Of a DNA stretch of 64,000 nt, positions 1 through 9,665 are shown in pieces. The stretch's first letter is position 1; each line of letters begins with the position of its first letter. The position numbers and the translations under genes were made by a program. The stretch is from Corythucha ciliata (Eukaryota > Arthropoda > Insecta > Hemiptera > Tingidae): contig CM075939.1 of assembly GCA_038030265.1 (NCBI GenBank), positions 8,165,253 to 8,229,252 on the forward strand. Direction: 5' to 3'. The notes beneath the pieces were generated by a model, which was not told the DNA's origin, made no database searches, and saw only the letters and a list, made by a program, of their open reading frames with translations.

Positions 1-2
1 TG

Positions 3-317
3 ATCCGTTTCAATGTAAATACAAAAGCTGGACATAAAATGTCGTTGGTACTTCATTGTGAACGACGAGGATGGCGATGGTTGGCATGCATCAAATGGTT
101 CAAGTATGCATTCAGTGTCCGCGTACACGACGAAGGGGAGACGTATGCCTTTGGGGAAATTAGTGAAGGACACATGCTTTTTTTCCTCTTCAGGCATGAT
201 AATTCGAGTAGGTGCTCCAGTAGCATTGCATAGCCGACGGTGGTTTTCTAGTTTAACAAGGTCAATATTGCGGTTGTCAAAAAGGAGGGGATGAATGGAG
301 GGACGTTTTGGGTACAT
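3..317 (-). pseudogene. Protein-primed family B DNA polymerase fragment (Polinton/adintovirus/bidnavirus-like), cut by window edge
   Basis: The minus-strand frame is open from a TGA at 330-332 to the left edge. It encodes a His/Cys segment (LENHRRLC) followed, about 25 residues later, by FTNFPKGIRLPFVVYADTE. The PFVVYADTE stretch fits the Exo I (D-x-E) motif of the 3'-5' exonuclease domain in protein-primed B-family polymerases (DNA_pol_B_2) of Mavericks/Polintons, adintoviruses and bidnaviruses. The His/Cys stretch before it fits the region that precedes the exonuclease in these proteins. Only about 105 codons are visible; the polymerase palm would lie left of the window. The first ATG (315-317) probably is not the native start, since family members have long N-terminal regions; either an upstream exon or a frame break is missing. 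The family assignment rests on motif recognition, without a search. Confidence 0.68.
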
Positions 318-319
318 AA

Positions 320-844
320 ATGAGAGTCCTCAATGTGTCTGCACTGCATTCCGTCGCAAAGGAGTTAACAAGTAAGATTACTTTTTTTGTAAAAAAAAGG
401 CACGTTCCCAAGTTCTATTATTGTGTTGTGTGGTGTCTATGCAACGATGCTTCGAGGGATTTGGATGCAATGGCTTTACCGAACATAGAGCTTGTGACCG
501 GACCGTCACCATAAAAGAGGTGTACATAAATCTAATATTTTTATTCTTTTTCAGTGTCGATCTTGGAAAAGCTGAATAAGTCTTCAAAATGCGTTCAACT
601 ACTAGCAATGGATAAGTTGACTCCGAGGCAAAAATATTGTATTAAAAAATTTGAGAAACGCTCACATCCCTCATACGGCGAAGGACTAGTAACATTGATA
701 GACTTCAACGGAGAAGACTGTTGGGTGTACCTGCCTCGAAGAATGGCTTCCAGCTTGACAGATGGCGAAATACATCTGTACAATAACGCCCCGAATTTAT
801 ATTTACTATTATATGGGAAAAATGAAAAATGCAAACTTAGTTGA
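320..844 (+). CDS. Small two-exon protein with VYLPxR motif (paralogue A)
   Basis: The proposed structure is exon 1 at 320-371 from an ATG, an intron at 372-554 (donor GTAAGA; acceptor preceded by a T-rich tract ending TTTTTCAG) and exon 2 at 555-844. The join keeps frame and gives about 113 residues. If unspliced, the first ATG in exon 2 is at 608. The core has the pattern KYCIKKF, a central G, then VYLPRRM and LYLLLYG. That resembles a small beta-rich domain, perhaps OB-fold-like (inference). A related protein is encoded at 3969-4258. It lies divergently beside the DNA polymerase fragment, with the two visible ATGs separated by only two bases, so both probably belong to the same DNA element. 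I do not recognise a named family. Function is unknown; a DNA-binding replication accessory is only a guess. Confidence 0.55.
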
Positions 845-896
845 ATTAAGTTTATAGCATAAGGAGTATAATTAGAAAACGACTTTTGCCAAAATT

Positions 897-902
897 TTTA
901 TT
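897..902 (-). terminator. Poly(A) signal AATAAA for the Arg/Pro-rich gene
   Basis: A canonical AATAAA on the minus strand lies about 100 bases downstream of the stop codon at 999-1001. Together with the TATA-like motif and intron it makes a compact complete transcription unit. Confidence 0.4.
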
Positions 903-998
903 TTGTATCTTCATCGCTGTCTCCATGTAACAAAAATGAATACATTGTAAATTCTATATCAAACTAAATTATCAATGTAGCATTATCTTACGTTCAAA

Positions 999-1349
999 CT
1001 ACCTCCGTAGATCGAGTGCCTCCTCCTGAACCGATGAGTCAGGACTCACAGGCGGCGAGGGTGCTGGCGCTGGAGGACTTGGCGGCGGTGGTGAGGGTCC
1101 TGGTGCAGGTGGGCTGGGCGGCGGTGAGAGTCCTGGCGCTGGTGGGCTGCGCTGGGCTCTTCTCTGCATATAGTACAAGCGAAAGTTAAATCTCGGCAAA
1201 AATTGATTCAGAATGATACTTACGTGCCGCCTCCTCCACCTCCGCATAACTCTTCCTACAAGGACTTCATCAGCGGGGTGCTCCCGCCAGCAATGGCAGG
1301 ATCCCCTGCTGATGATGTAGGCAGCTACATAAAACCTTTCAGAATCCAT
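999..1349 (-). CDS. Spliced Arg/Pro-rich small protein with a 60-bp intron
   Basis: An ATG at 1347-1349 opens exon 1 (1224-1349). A strong donor GTAAGTAT starts an intron at 1164-1223 that ends in an acceptor TATATGCAG, and exon 2 (999-1163) ends at TAG. The intron is 60 bases and has no in-frame stop, so the unspliced frame is also open. The spliced product would be about 96 residues. Exon 1 ends in an arginine-rich stretch (RRWRRRH) and exon 2 begins with another (RRAQR), so splicing fuses them into one basic cluster. Exon 2 then has three or four SPPAP-type proline repeats and an acidic/leucine tail (EEALDLRR). The gene is tail-to-tail with paralogue A. Basic plus proline-rich composition suits a nucleic-acid-binding or virion-type accessory protein, but this is inference and the family is unknown. 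Confidence 0.5.
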   Translation of the reverse strand: MDSERFYVAAYIISRGSCHCWREHPADEVLVGRVMRRWRRRHVSIILNQFLPRFNFRLYYMQRRAQRSPPAPGLSPPPSPPAPGPSPPPPSPPAPAPSPPVSPDSSVQEEALDLRR

Positions 1350-1376
1350 TTTGTTGTATGCACTGCTATTTGCATG

Positions 1377-1384
1377 CTTATATA
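1377..1384 (-). promoter_or_regulatory. TATA-like box (TATATAAG) for the Arg/Pro-rich gene
   Basis: TATATAAG on the minus strand is 28-35 bases upstream of the ATG at 1349. If used, the 5' leader would be only a few bases long, as in compact viral or transposon genes. It was recognised by motif alone. Confidence 0.35.
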
Positions 1385-1511
1385 CTACAAGCAGGGTCCG
1401 AAACACGCTAAACTTTCAGGACCACTTTCAATTTTGGAGATTGCACAATTTTAATCGTTTTAGGGAGTATACTCGGCGTATTGACCCATTTGCATATTTG
1501 ACATTTAGATA

Positions 1512-3960
1512 TTTATTTATTTTATTTTATTTATTTATGGCCAAATACAATAATGATAGGTGAAAATTTTAAAATAGAAGTGTTACATGGCCACGGGGGA
1601 ATAAGCTAGAAAAAGCTTGTGCTCCCTCGTGGAGTTGCTTGACAAACATTTTAGTTAATTATCATGAAATAAGCTTGTTTGGCTTAAATTTAGTATCAGC
1701 ATTTAGTTGGACGGTACTGAAACACTAAATCATAAACTTGACAAATTTTTTAAACTGGGAGAAAGAAGTGAAACTACTAATATTTATTTTTTGCTCGTAA
1801 AAAAAGGTTAAGGCCGACGAATACGCACTTCTTCTGTAAAGCTCACAGTTAATCTTTGGGAGTAATGTTGGAACGGTCTGCAGTACGTAAATGACTCACC
1901 TTACACAAGTGTTCCTCCTTAATTCCAGATTTATAAACCTCAAGACAAGAATTTAGCAAAAATATTTGTTTTACTTTTCGGATTTTAAGTTCACAATACA
2001 GCCATCTGGGACTATATCGAAAAGGTTTCTTGAACAGTATCCTTATCAGGGAATTCTGCGTACTTTGTAGCACTTTAAGGCTAGGCATACACGCACTACC
2101 CCATGCTAGGCTACCATAAGCAATGAGTGATTGAGCTAAACCAAAGTACACATTACGCGCTGCGCTAAATGACAGAAAATTACGCGCTACTCTAAAAACA
2201 TAAAACAACTTGCGTAATTTAGATACAGTGGTGGAAATATGTTCTTTGAATTTAAGGTTATTATCTAGGGTTACTCCTAGGTATTTAACATGTTGGCTAA
2301 AAGAAATGGAAGAACAATCACAGGAGTGTTTAAAAAAGCATACATATTTATGAAAACACATCTTTTTTTCCGATAGCAGTTTGTTTGAAATTGAAAACCT
2401 AATGATGGCCGATTTATCAATGTTTAAGCAAACTCCGTGATAGCTCATCCAATGTTGTATTGTGAACAAGTCAAAATTTACCAAATCAATTAATGTGTCA
2501 TAGTCACGATGAAAATGAATTGTCGCGGTATCATCTGCGAAGCCAAAAAAGGATCCAGAAATATCAAGACTCAAAAGATAATTGATAAATAGCAAGAAGA
2601 GAAGGGGCCCTAGGACAGTGCCCTGGGGTATGCCGCAATTTAGAATAAGTTCTTCACTCAATTCCTTATTAACCTTTGCTGTCTGCTGGCGATTGAACAA
2701 ATAAGATTCAATCAGCTTTAAAGGGATACCACGAATTCCATATTTACTCAATTTATTAAGAAGAACCGAGTGTTGCACGGAATCAAAAGCCTTTTTCACA
2801 TCCAGAAAAGTACCCACTACATGGAATCCATCATTAAGTTTATGTGTAATCAAGTTTGTCAAATTAAACAAAGCAGTATCAGTACTCAACCCCCTTCGAA
2901 ATCCATATTGATGCCTGGAAATTAAATTATGATCATCCGCAAAGGATAGAATTCTAGATTTGATACATTTTTCAAGTACATTGGACAAAGAAAGAGTTAA
3001 GGCTATGGGCCTGTAATTACTCATATTACATCTATCCCCCCCTTTATAAAGAGGAACTACCAAAGTTTTTTTTAAATTGAGTCGGATATTCACCCATACT
3101 GAATGCTAAGTTAAAAATATATGTCAAAGGGGAAGAAATACAAGTAGCCACACTTTTGAGAATTTGATTAGTGATACCGCTAACGTGAAAAGAATTATGA
3201 GCTTTAAGAGTTACTAGGTATTTTCTCACCTCATCCTCATCAACCGGGGATAAAAATAAGGAGTTACTTGGCATATTTTCATTCAATTTGCTCTTTAAAA
3301 AGTTCGCAGGTACATCACTGTCTAATTTAATTGAATTTAAGGTACTAGCACCAACCCTAGAAAAATAAATATTGAATAAATTAGCAGTTTCTTTGTCTGA
3401 GTCGCTAAGATTACCTAACTCGTTCTTAAGCTCCCCAATTATAACATGCCCTTTCCTTAAATTAGGTCTATTAGTTGCCACATTGACCGTGTCCCATAAT
3501 AGTTTAGGATTACCATTTGCTTCCTCCACGAGCTTGGAATAATACCAATTTTTCGCTTTTCTAATAATAAAATTCAACAAGTTTCGGTACCGAGTAAAAT
3601 ATTTCTTCAGATCCAAATTATACGGCTCTTTCTTAAGCTTAGCTCTGATTTTGTCCCTACTTCTAATTGAAACAACAATACCCTTTGTCATCCACAATTT
3701 TAATTTTTTAAAACGATTACCTAAGGGTTTGGAATGGGAACAATCATCAATGTATTTAACAAGAGTTTTATTGAAAGCGTTCAGAGCCTCGTCAACGTCT
3801 TTTATACTTCATAAACTCCACGCCAGTCTTCACTTGACAATTGGCATTTTAATGCAGAATAATCAATTCGCATGTTATAGGCAACAATCTTATCAAAAAA
3901 TCATTTTTGCCTTGTTTGGCTAATTAAAAATATTCGCACCGACTTTCGTACTGTTTCGTA
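1512..3960 (-). mobile_element. 5'-truncated non-LTR retrotransposon (CR1/Jockey-type, no RNase H)
   Basis: The minus-strand element encodes the EN-RT linker and a full reverse transcriptase. It ends in a TAAATAAATAAAATAAAATA-like simple tail at about 1512-1540, typical of non-LTR 3' ends. The endonuclease domain is absent, so the copy is 5'-truncated near 3960. It lies between the two related small genes (320-844 and 3969-4258) and probably inserted into the polymerase-bearing element. Border positions are approximate because no target-site duplication could be fixed. Confidence 0.8.
1849..3900 (-). pseudogene. Non-LTR reverse transcriptase ORF, frameshifted
   Basis: The reading runs from high to low coordinates. 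It starts with the linker domain (WMTKGIVVSIRSRDKIRAKL, then a KNWYYSKL block), then the RT fingers (YKGGD, SNYRPIAL), motif A in FLDVKKAFDSVQH, the GIPQGTVLGPLLFLLFIN block, catalytic FADD, and the thumb with HVKYLGVTLD. No RNase H follows and the frame ends at 1849. The frame breaks inside an A8-type homopolymer near 3063-3075, where FKK should continue to TLVVPLYKGGD. It breaks again near 3805 within the linker, and a TGA occurs near 3900. Catalytic aspartates are intact. The style fits the CR1/L2/Jockey group; the exact clade needs a tree. Confidence 0.85.
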
Positions 3961-3968
3961 ATTGCCAG

Positions 3969-4258
3969 ATGTTTGTTACAACGTGCCCGACGTTCCCTAT
4001 CTTGTGCGGCGATTAATTTACAGATCAACGGGGACGTTTGGCCCTGTATGTATCGCTTCAGTGTCTGACATGTCGGAAGGAAAGGTGATCAACGTTTATC
4101 TACCCCAAAGATTCACCGATTCAATGAATCACGAATTGGCCTCAAAGTACAACATCGGCGGACCTCCTCTCTACCTCATCTACGACGGGGAGCACGACGG
4201 CACATATAATGTACATTTTGAAGATAGTCCAAGGAAAAATCCCGTTGTGTATAAATAA
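3969..4258 (+). CDS. Small protein with VYLPxR motif (paralogue B), first exon not identified
   Basis: The frame is open after an acceptor-like CCAG at 3965-3968; an in-frame TAA at 3959-3961 blocks reading further up, so an upstream exon is needed. It encodes a block RSTGTFG, then NVYLPQRF, and PPLYLIYDG. These match, in order and spacing, the HPSYG, VYLPRRM and LYLLLYG blocks of paralogue A (about 25% identity by eye). The stop TAA at 4256-4258 overlaps an AATAAA poly(A) signal. Exon 1 may lie on the far side of the inserted non-LTR element or have been lost. It is probably a duplicated gene of the same polymerase-bearing element; function unknown. Confidence 0.5.
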
Positions 4259-4259
4259 A
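4254..4259 (+). terminator. Poly(A) signal AATAAA overlapping the stop of paralogue B
   Basis: AATAAA directly overlaps the TAA stop codon. Such compaction is common in viral and transposon genes. Confidence 0.45.
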
Positions 4260-4310
4260 ATTTATCTAAACTGACAACTTGTTTTATTTCATGGAAGGGA
4301 CGGCGGGGGT

Positions 4311-4470
4311 GACCTCCGGACGGTGGCGAACTGGGGGCGTGGCGGGGGGCAAGGTGAGACGGGCGAACTGGGGGCGGGGTTCTTTGCGTCGTCTTTGTGC
4401 CCTCCGAGCGGGGCGAACTGGGGGCCGTGGCGGTCATCGAACTGGGGGTGGGCAAACGGGCGGGGGTGGC
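4311..4470. repeat. GC-rich minisatellite
   Basis: At least four copies of CGAACTGGGGG followed by CG/TGGCGG-type filler occur in 160 bases. Several overlapping ORFs here (W/G/R-rich) are by-products of this composition and are not called. Confidence 0.6.
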
Positions 4471-4954
4471 TCGGTGTCCTTTATCCCTTGCGTCCTCCTT
4501 TTACACCTAATCAAACAGAGGACAAAAGAGAAAAGGACCGGTGCTCGCGCCTCGCTAATCGTTCTCCCATTTTGTCCCCCGAATGTCCCACGAAGACGTC
4601 CCTGCTTCCTCTGGTTTTTCTCCGTTGCTGGCATTGCCGACGTGACGACTTTCCCCGGGCGCTGGTCAAAAACTCACTCCTTCTAACGCTGGACAAAAAT
4701 ACACTCTCTCAGCGATCGCGTCTTCCTTTCACTTTTTGCCTTTCTTCTCCCCACTTATTCACTGCCGAAATGCATAGCTATGTGGGTTCTCACGCACTCG
4801 TGTTTTTTTTTTATCATTTATATAATTAAGGAAGGGTTCGCCTGCTCGAGCCAAGCCACTCGCCACGACTCCTCCCCCCCCCCTATCATCGCTAGGGTGG
4901 GTGTGACCCACAACAATTGGAATTTAAATGAGAGTACACGAAATTGTCTTTTGG
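4471..4954. other. No recognised gene
   Basis: The stretch contains C-rich and T-rich tracts, including a C9 run at about 4866, and only compositional ORFs. Nothing identifiable was seen. Confidence 0.5.
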
Positions 4955-5310
4955 AGCAGCCACAACATGAAATTGGGTTTTGAAGGAGCCAAAACACGAA
5001 ATCGGATTTTCAAGGAGCCAAAACGCGAAATTTTCTTTTGAAGGAGCCAAAAAACGAAATTGGTCTTTGAAGAAGCAAAAACATGAAATTTTTGCTTTTG
5101 AAGGAGCCAAAACATTAAATTGGTGTTTGATGGGTCCAAAACCCGAAACCGCCCTTTGAAGGAAAACACGCGAAATAAGTTGTTGATGAAGCCCAATCAT
5201 GAAATTGGCTTTTGAAGGAGGACAAACACGAAATTGGCTTCTGAGGGAAAATGCAAGAAATTGGCATTTGAAGGAATCAAAACAATAAATTGGTTTTTGA
5301 ATCCCGACTC
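4955..5310. repeat. Degenerate tandem array, unit about 33 bp
   Basis: About ten diverged units of the form GAAATTGGTTTTTGAAGGAGC + CAAAACAC occur in a row. Minus-strand ORFs with repeating FGSF/SKTNF-like words are the translation of this array, not genes. Confidence 0.75.
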
Positions 5311-5370
5311 TCGAAATTTTCGCGATTTTTCAGTCAAGAAGCCAGAAATGTGGAAGCGAGAAACTCACCA

Positions 5371-5500
5371 GGGGCCGTATTCCGAAGCCGTGTGAAAATG
5401 CCGCAAAAAGCGGTTGCTATGGCGGGATAATGTTATTTCTTATTCGGCGTCCTGGATCCCGCTCGCGGCATTTTTTCCCAACCGTTCAGAATAAGGCCCC
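5371..5500. mobile_element. MITE of 130 bp with GGGGCC terminal inverted repeats
   Basis: The left end GGGGCCGTATTCCGAA pairs with the right end TTCAGAATAAGGCCCC, and AAATGCCGC pairs with GCGGCATTTT further in, giving an imperfect TIR of about 33 bp. A related copy with a degraded left end is at about 27925-28036. No target duplication was fixed and no superfamily is assigned. Confidence 0.6.
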
Positions 5501-8034
5501 AGGGGGATGATTCTGTAACTCGCAAAATTTACGTGTCGTAACTGGGAAGGAGGGGGAGAGGATGTACCCCGTTGGTTTGGTTTTTTCACGCCAATTGGTT
5601 TTTCCATGCAAATTATTTGTCAATAATTTATTATTTTTTCTTCGAGACCACACATTCTCGCGTGAAAATTCCGCAGTTTAATTCACTAGGTATCGTAAAA
5701 ACCATGGCAACGAGGTACCTCCCCTCGCCCTTCCTCCATTTTACGACACGTAAATTTTGCAAGTTACAGAATCGCCCCTCAGGTCTGGACTTCGTCACTT
5801 TTTCCCCCAAATCCGATGTATAGCCGTTGACCTTTGACCATCGTGCCCGAATGCCCTGGTTCATGGAGAATCTTTGGGTCCAATGCCTGGGCATCAGGAA
5901 GAAGGTTTGAGCTGTCGTTTCCATGTCCAAGGGTTCAAGCTGTAAACGACTTTGGATAAATGATGGTGAGGTGATGGAGCGAGAGTGTCCCACTCATCAT
6001 TGTCCACCCCGGGTGCCAAAATACTAGGTATATGTCGGCTTCTATGCTGAGCTAGTCGGCGACTATGCCAAGTATAGTCACCGTCAAATCCTCCAATCTT
6101 TGTCCACGGTTGCATCGGGACAAAGTTCGGACAGAGCTTGGAAGTCAAAACGTCTCCCAGATGTGATTTAAATACCACCCAGCTTTCCGCACTCTTACCT
6201 CTCAAATTGGTTGTAAGAGCAAAAAACGAGAAATGATTATTTGAAAGGGCACGTCCCCCCCCCCCTCACTTTCGGTTTTGAAGGATCCAATAACCGTTGA
6301 CAAAATTGACCAAACGGGTTCCAACTGTGATCCCACCATTTTTGGCCGCTTCGTTCCAATTTCTCAGGGGGTGACACAAACCTTTCCCGTTGATGGTGGC
6401 GCGCCGTACAATCGACAGTGCAAAAGTCCAAGGAAGAGCATCGCCGCCCTGCTTCTTAATTTGAAGAAAATTGGCGGAAATTAACGACTGCTGAACGGTC
6501 GATTTGTTATGCCTCTTAAGATCGATGTTGAGTCTCCTCTGTAGGCCCGTGGAATTGGTATAGGGGTAAAATCGCAAAGTGGGTGAAGCATGAAGGGGAA
6601 GAGGGGAATACTACTTCTTCCCCCTCTTAACATTTACGATATTGGCACTATCCTAATTACCTTTTGGCTCACCCTCGACCGCTTTTCCCCAATCGAGAAT
6701 AATTCTACCTCCCCTGGAAAGCTTGAGCTTGAATTGTGAAAGAGGGTCGAAGAGCGTGTGGCTTCGTAAAATACGCTGGAATGGTGACTTCGTTCACCTT
6801 GATGTGTGGGGGATGGGTAGGGTCAGGATCTCACCTCTATCACTCTTTCATTCTCTTCCTCCTTCACACCGACCTCCGCCGCTATCCAAAAAGAGATATA
6901 CGGCGCTGCCTCCTTTGCATCGACGAGTAAGCGATATAGTGCCCCTTAGGGATCCAATCTAATGAGCATCGTTACAGCCACTTGTTCTGGGGGTTTTCCC
7001 CTGTACATGGAGCTAGTTAAACTGAAACGATTTTAAGCAGCGTTTTTTTTTTTTTAACCTTTTTTTCAAGCTCCGGGGACGAAGAATTCCCCCAAGTATG
7101 CTGGAAGAATTTTACTTTACCCGATAAATCTCTACATTCAACCCAACCCATAAAGACCCAAGAAACAATGAATTTATAAGGGGCCTATACACGATAGCAT
7201 ACTTTTTCCTGAATACCGTACGCCCGGGTATAAAAGGCCTGAAAGACTTTTCCAGCTTTGCAGGGACGGGCCATATCCACCACACATAATGACACGCTTC
7301 AGTAAATAAAAAAAACAAAGCCTTTGGGGGTGGGGGGGGGGACTTGAGTGTCCGCGCGAAAGAGGGAGAAAAAAAACGGGCGTTAATGACTTCAGACTCT
7401 TAATAATATATGCCCTTAGAGGACAGTTCTTGACACACTAATCCCCAACGCTGCGTACGCTTTCTCATTAGAAGGTGAATGCCTAATTTCACAGGGGAGA
7501 AGTGTAAAAACTAAACTAATACCAACGTGAAAAATTTACGCGTCTGTTGCGCTGTTTTACGCTAAAAAAAAAAAGCATAACAGTACACGGGAAACAGGTT
7601 AAATGTCTGCCATATTGGTAATTTTGTTTTCGGTGACTCTTAAGTTGAGGATACTCTGTTGAAATGGCAAATAATTCAATTTTTTCGTTTGTTTAATTAG
7701 TTTTTAGGGAGATGATTCGAAAAATAAAACACAGGGCGCCGCGGCCGTCCGTCCCTGATGGAGTCTGGACCGAGTCATGCTGGGAGGCAAGCTATTGCTG
7801 TCAAATTATTCTCTACGCGCCAGCATATACGGAACGACTGCCGTGCATCTGCATAGCAGAGAACAAATTACAGATATGGCTGCTGCACGACCAGTTGGCT
7901 CAACCGCGCCCACACCGGCCCACTGATGGGCGTAGGCCAACCGTCGACGCCACCTGAAAGCTTTGAATGACTACCCCGCACCCAGCCAATCAGTTAGCCG
8001 GTCGGACAGAGATGAGGAGCCTCAAGGCTCAAAT
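5501..8034. other. Unassigned noncoding stretch
   Basis: No protein of recognisable family is seen on either strand. The stretch holds homopolymers (C10 near 6247, G9 near 7333, T12 near 7047) and a GC-rich patch at 7735-7960. Just right of the MITE, GATTCTGTAACTCGC near 5511 resembles the terminal sequence of the MITE at 54474-54591. Confidence 0.45.
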
Positions 8035-9665
8035 TGAGAGAAAATGCAGCCTTCTGGCGGTAACTTCGCGGCTAAAATAGAGAAAATATTGCGGATAAAG
8101 ATGAGAAGGCGCACTAATGCGTTGTTCTTGCGGGTAAAGTACCAACGGAGCAAAAAGTTGGGAAAAATGCGTTAATATTTATAAAAAGGGTTCATTCGTG
8201 GTATGAGAAAAAATCGCTTACTCACGGTATGGTGTATAGATGCCACTTTATCGCTGAAATGAAGAAAAAGCGCTAAGCTGTTTTTTTGTAAAATTGAAGC
8301 GTGGCCCAGTTTTTGCTTTTGTGCTAGCGCTAAAAGGCAAGAAAAACCGCTAAGACTGAACAATAGAAAGAAAACACGCTATTTCAGGGCTAAATTGAGA
8401 AAAATCAAAATTCGCAACTGAAACTGAAAAAAATCGCCCATTCGCGGATAAAAAAGTGAAAAGCCACTAATTCACAGCTAATTTTTCGAAAAATGCTAAT
8501 TCACGACTGAAATTTAGAAGAATGGTAAATTACCTGCTAAAATTGTGATAAACGCTAATTCTCAGCAAAAGTTGAGAAAAATAGCTAAACTCGTTTCAAA
8601 TTGACAAAAAGCGCTACTTGGAGGCTAAACTTGGACCAATCCTATTTCGCTGAATCAATTGAAAATAATCGCTAATTAATTCGCGGCTAAAATAGAGAAA
8701 ACCCGCTAACTCACGACTTAATTTTAGTGACAACGCTAACTCGCGGCTAAAATTTAGGAAAACACATATCCGATGGCTTCTGAAGGCAACTTCAAGCCTA
8801 AAACTGAGAAAAATCTCCAAAGTTCATAGCTCAGTTTTAAGCTAAAAGTTAAAGCTTTTTCTCAGTTTTAGCCGCAAATTAGCGCCTTTTCTCAGTTTTA
8901 GCCGCGAAATAACCATTTTTCTCAATTGTACGCCTCGAATTACTAATCGTTTTTCCTTTGTTTTAGTCGCTAATTACGCCAATTTTAGCCGCAAATTTGT
9001 CCCAATTTTACCCGCGGACTAGCACTTTTTTCTAATTGTTCCGCTAATTAGTGATATTTCTCAATTCTAGCCGCGAATTAGCGTTTTTATATAATTTAGG
9101 AACAAAATTAGCAGTTATTCTTAATTTATCTGCAAATTAGCGTTTTTTCCTCCAATTCTAGCCGTGAAGTAGAGTTTTTATTCCATGCATTAGCGATTTT
9201 TCTCCTTTTTAGCAGCGATATAGCGCTTTTTCTCAGTTTTAGCCGTGACTTAGTGCCTTTTCTCAAATTTATCCGCGAATTACCGATTTTTCTTAGTTCT
9301 AGGTGCTCGAAATTAGCGTTTTAACTGTTTTCAGTCGCCGATTAGACAAATTTTTTGGCCAATTTTAGTGGCTAATTAGTGATTTGTCTCAATTTTACCC
9401 ACATTTTAGCTTTTTTTTTTACGTGTTCCGCGATTTACTCCCGCCTTTACTCGGACTTTACTCAATTTTAGCCACGACAAAGTTGTTTTCAGAAGCCGCG
9501 AAATAGCCTTTTTATCGATTTTAGCAGTGAATTGATGTTTTTGGTCAATTTTAGGTGGGAATAATTGATTTTTTATTTTTATTTTTAGCTGTTTATGAGC
9601 GTTTTTTCTACAATTTATCCAGGCGAATTAGCGCATTTTATTAATTTATCCGATAATTAGTGATT
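8035..9665. repeat. Degenerate ~30-bp array that reverses orientation near 8832
   Basis: From about 8035 to 8830 the unit reads like GCTAATTCGCGGCTAAAAT + TGAGAAAAA. From about 8840 to 9665 the units read as its reverse complement (TTTTTCTCA + ATTTTAGCCGCGAATTAGC). Some 50 diverged units form a head-to-head palindrome-like array. The right arm continues into the duplicated block, and part of it recurs at 39119-39580. Confidence 0.75.

Noticed and set aside
4279..4829. Overlapping W/G/R-rich ORFs on both strands
   Set aside because: They are products of the CGAACTGGGGG minisatellite and C/T-rich DNA; no domain and no start context.
4892..5200. Minus-strand ORFs with repeated FGSF/SKTNF words
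   Set aside because: Translation of the 33-bp tandem array.
8035..9665. CRISPR-like array
   Set aside because: Units are diverged, have no constant repeat and unique-spacer pattern, and the context is eukaryotic.
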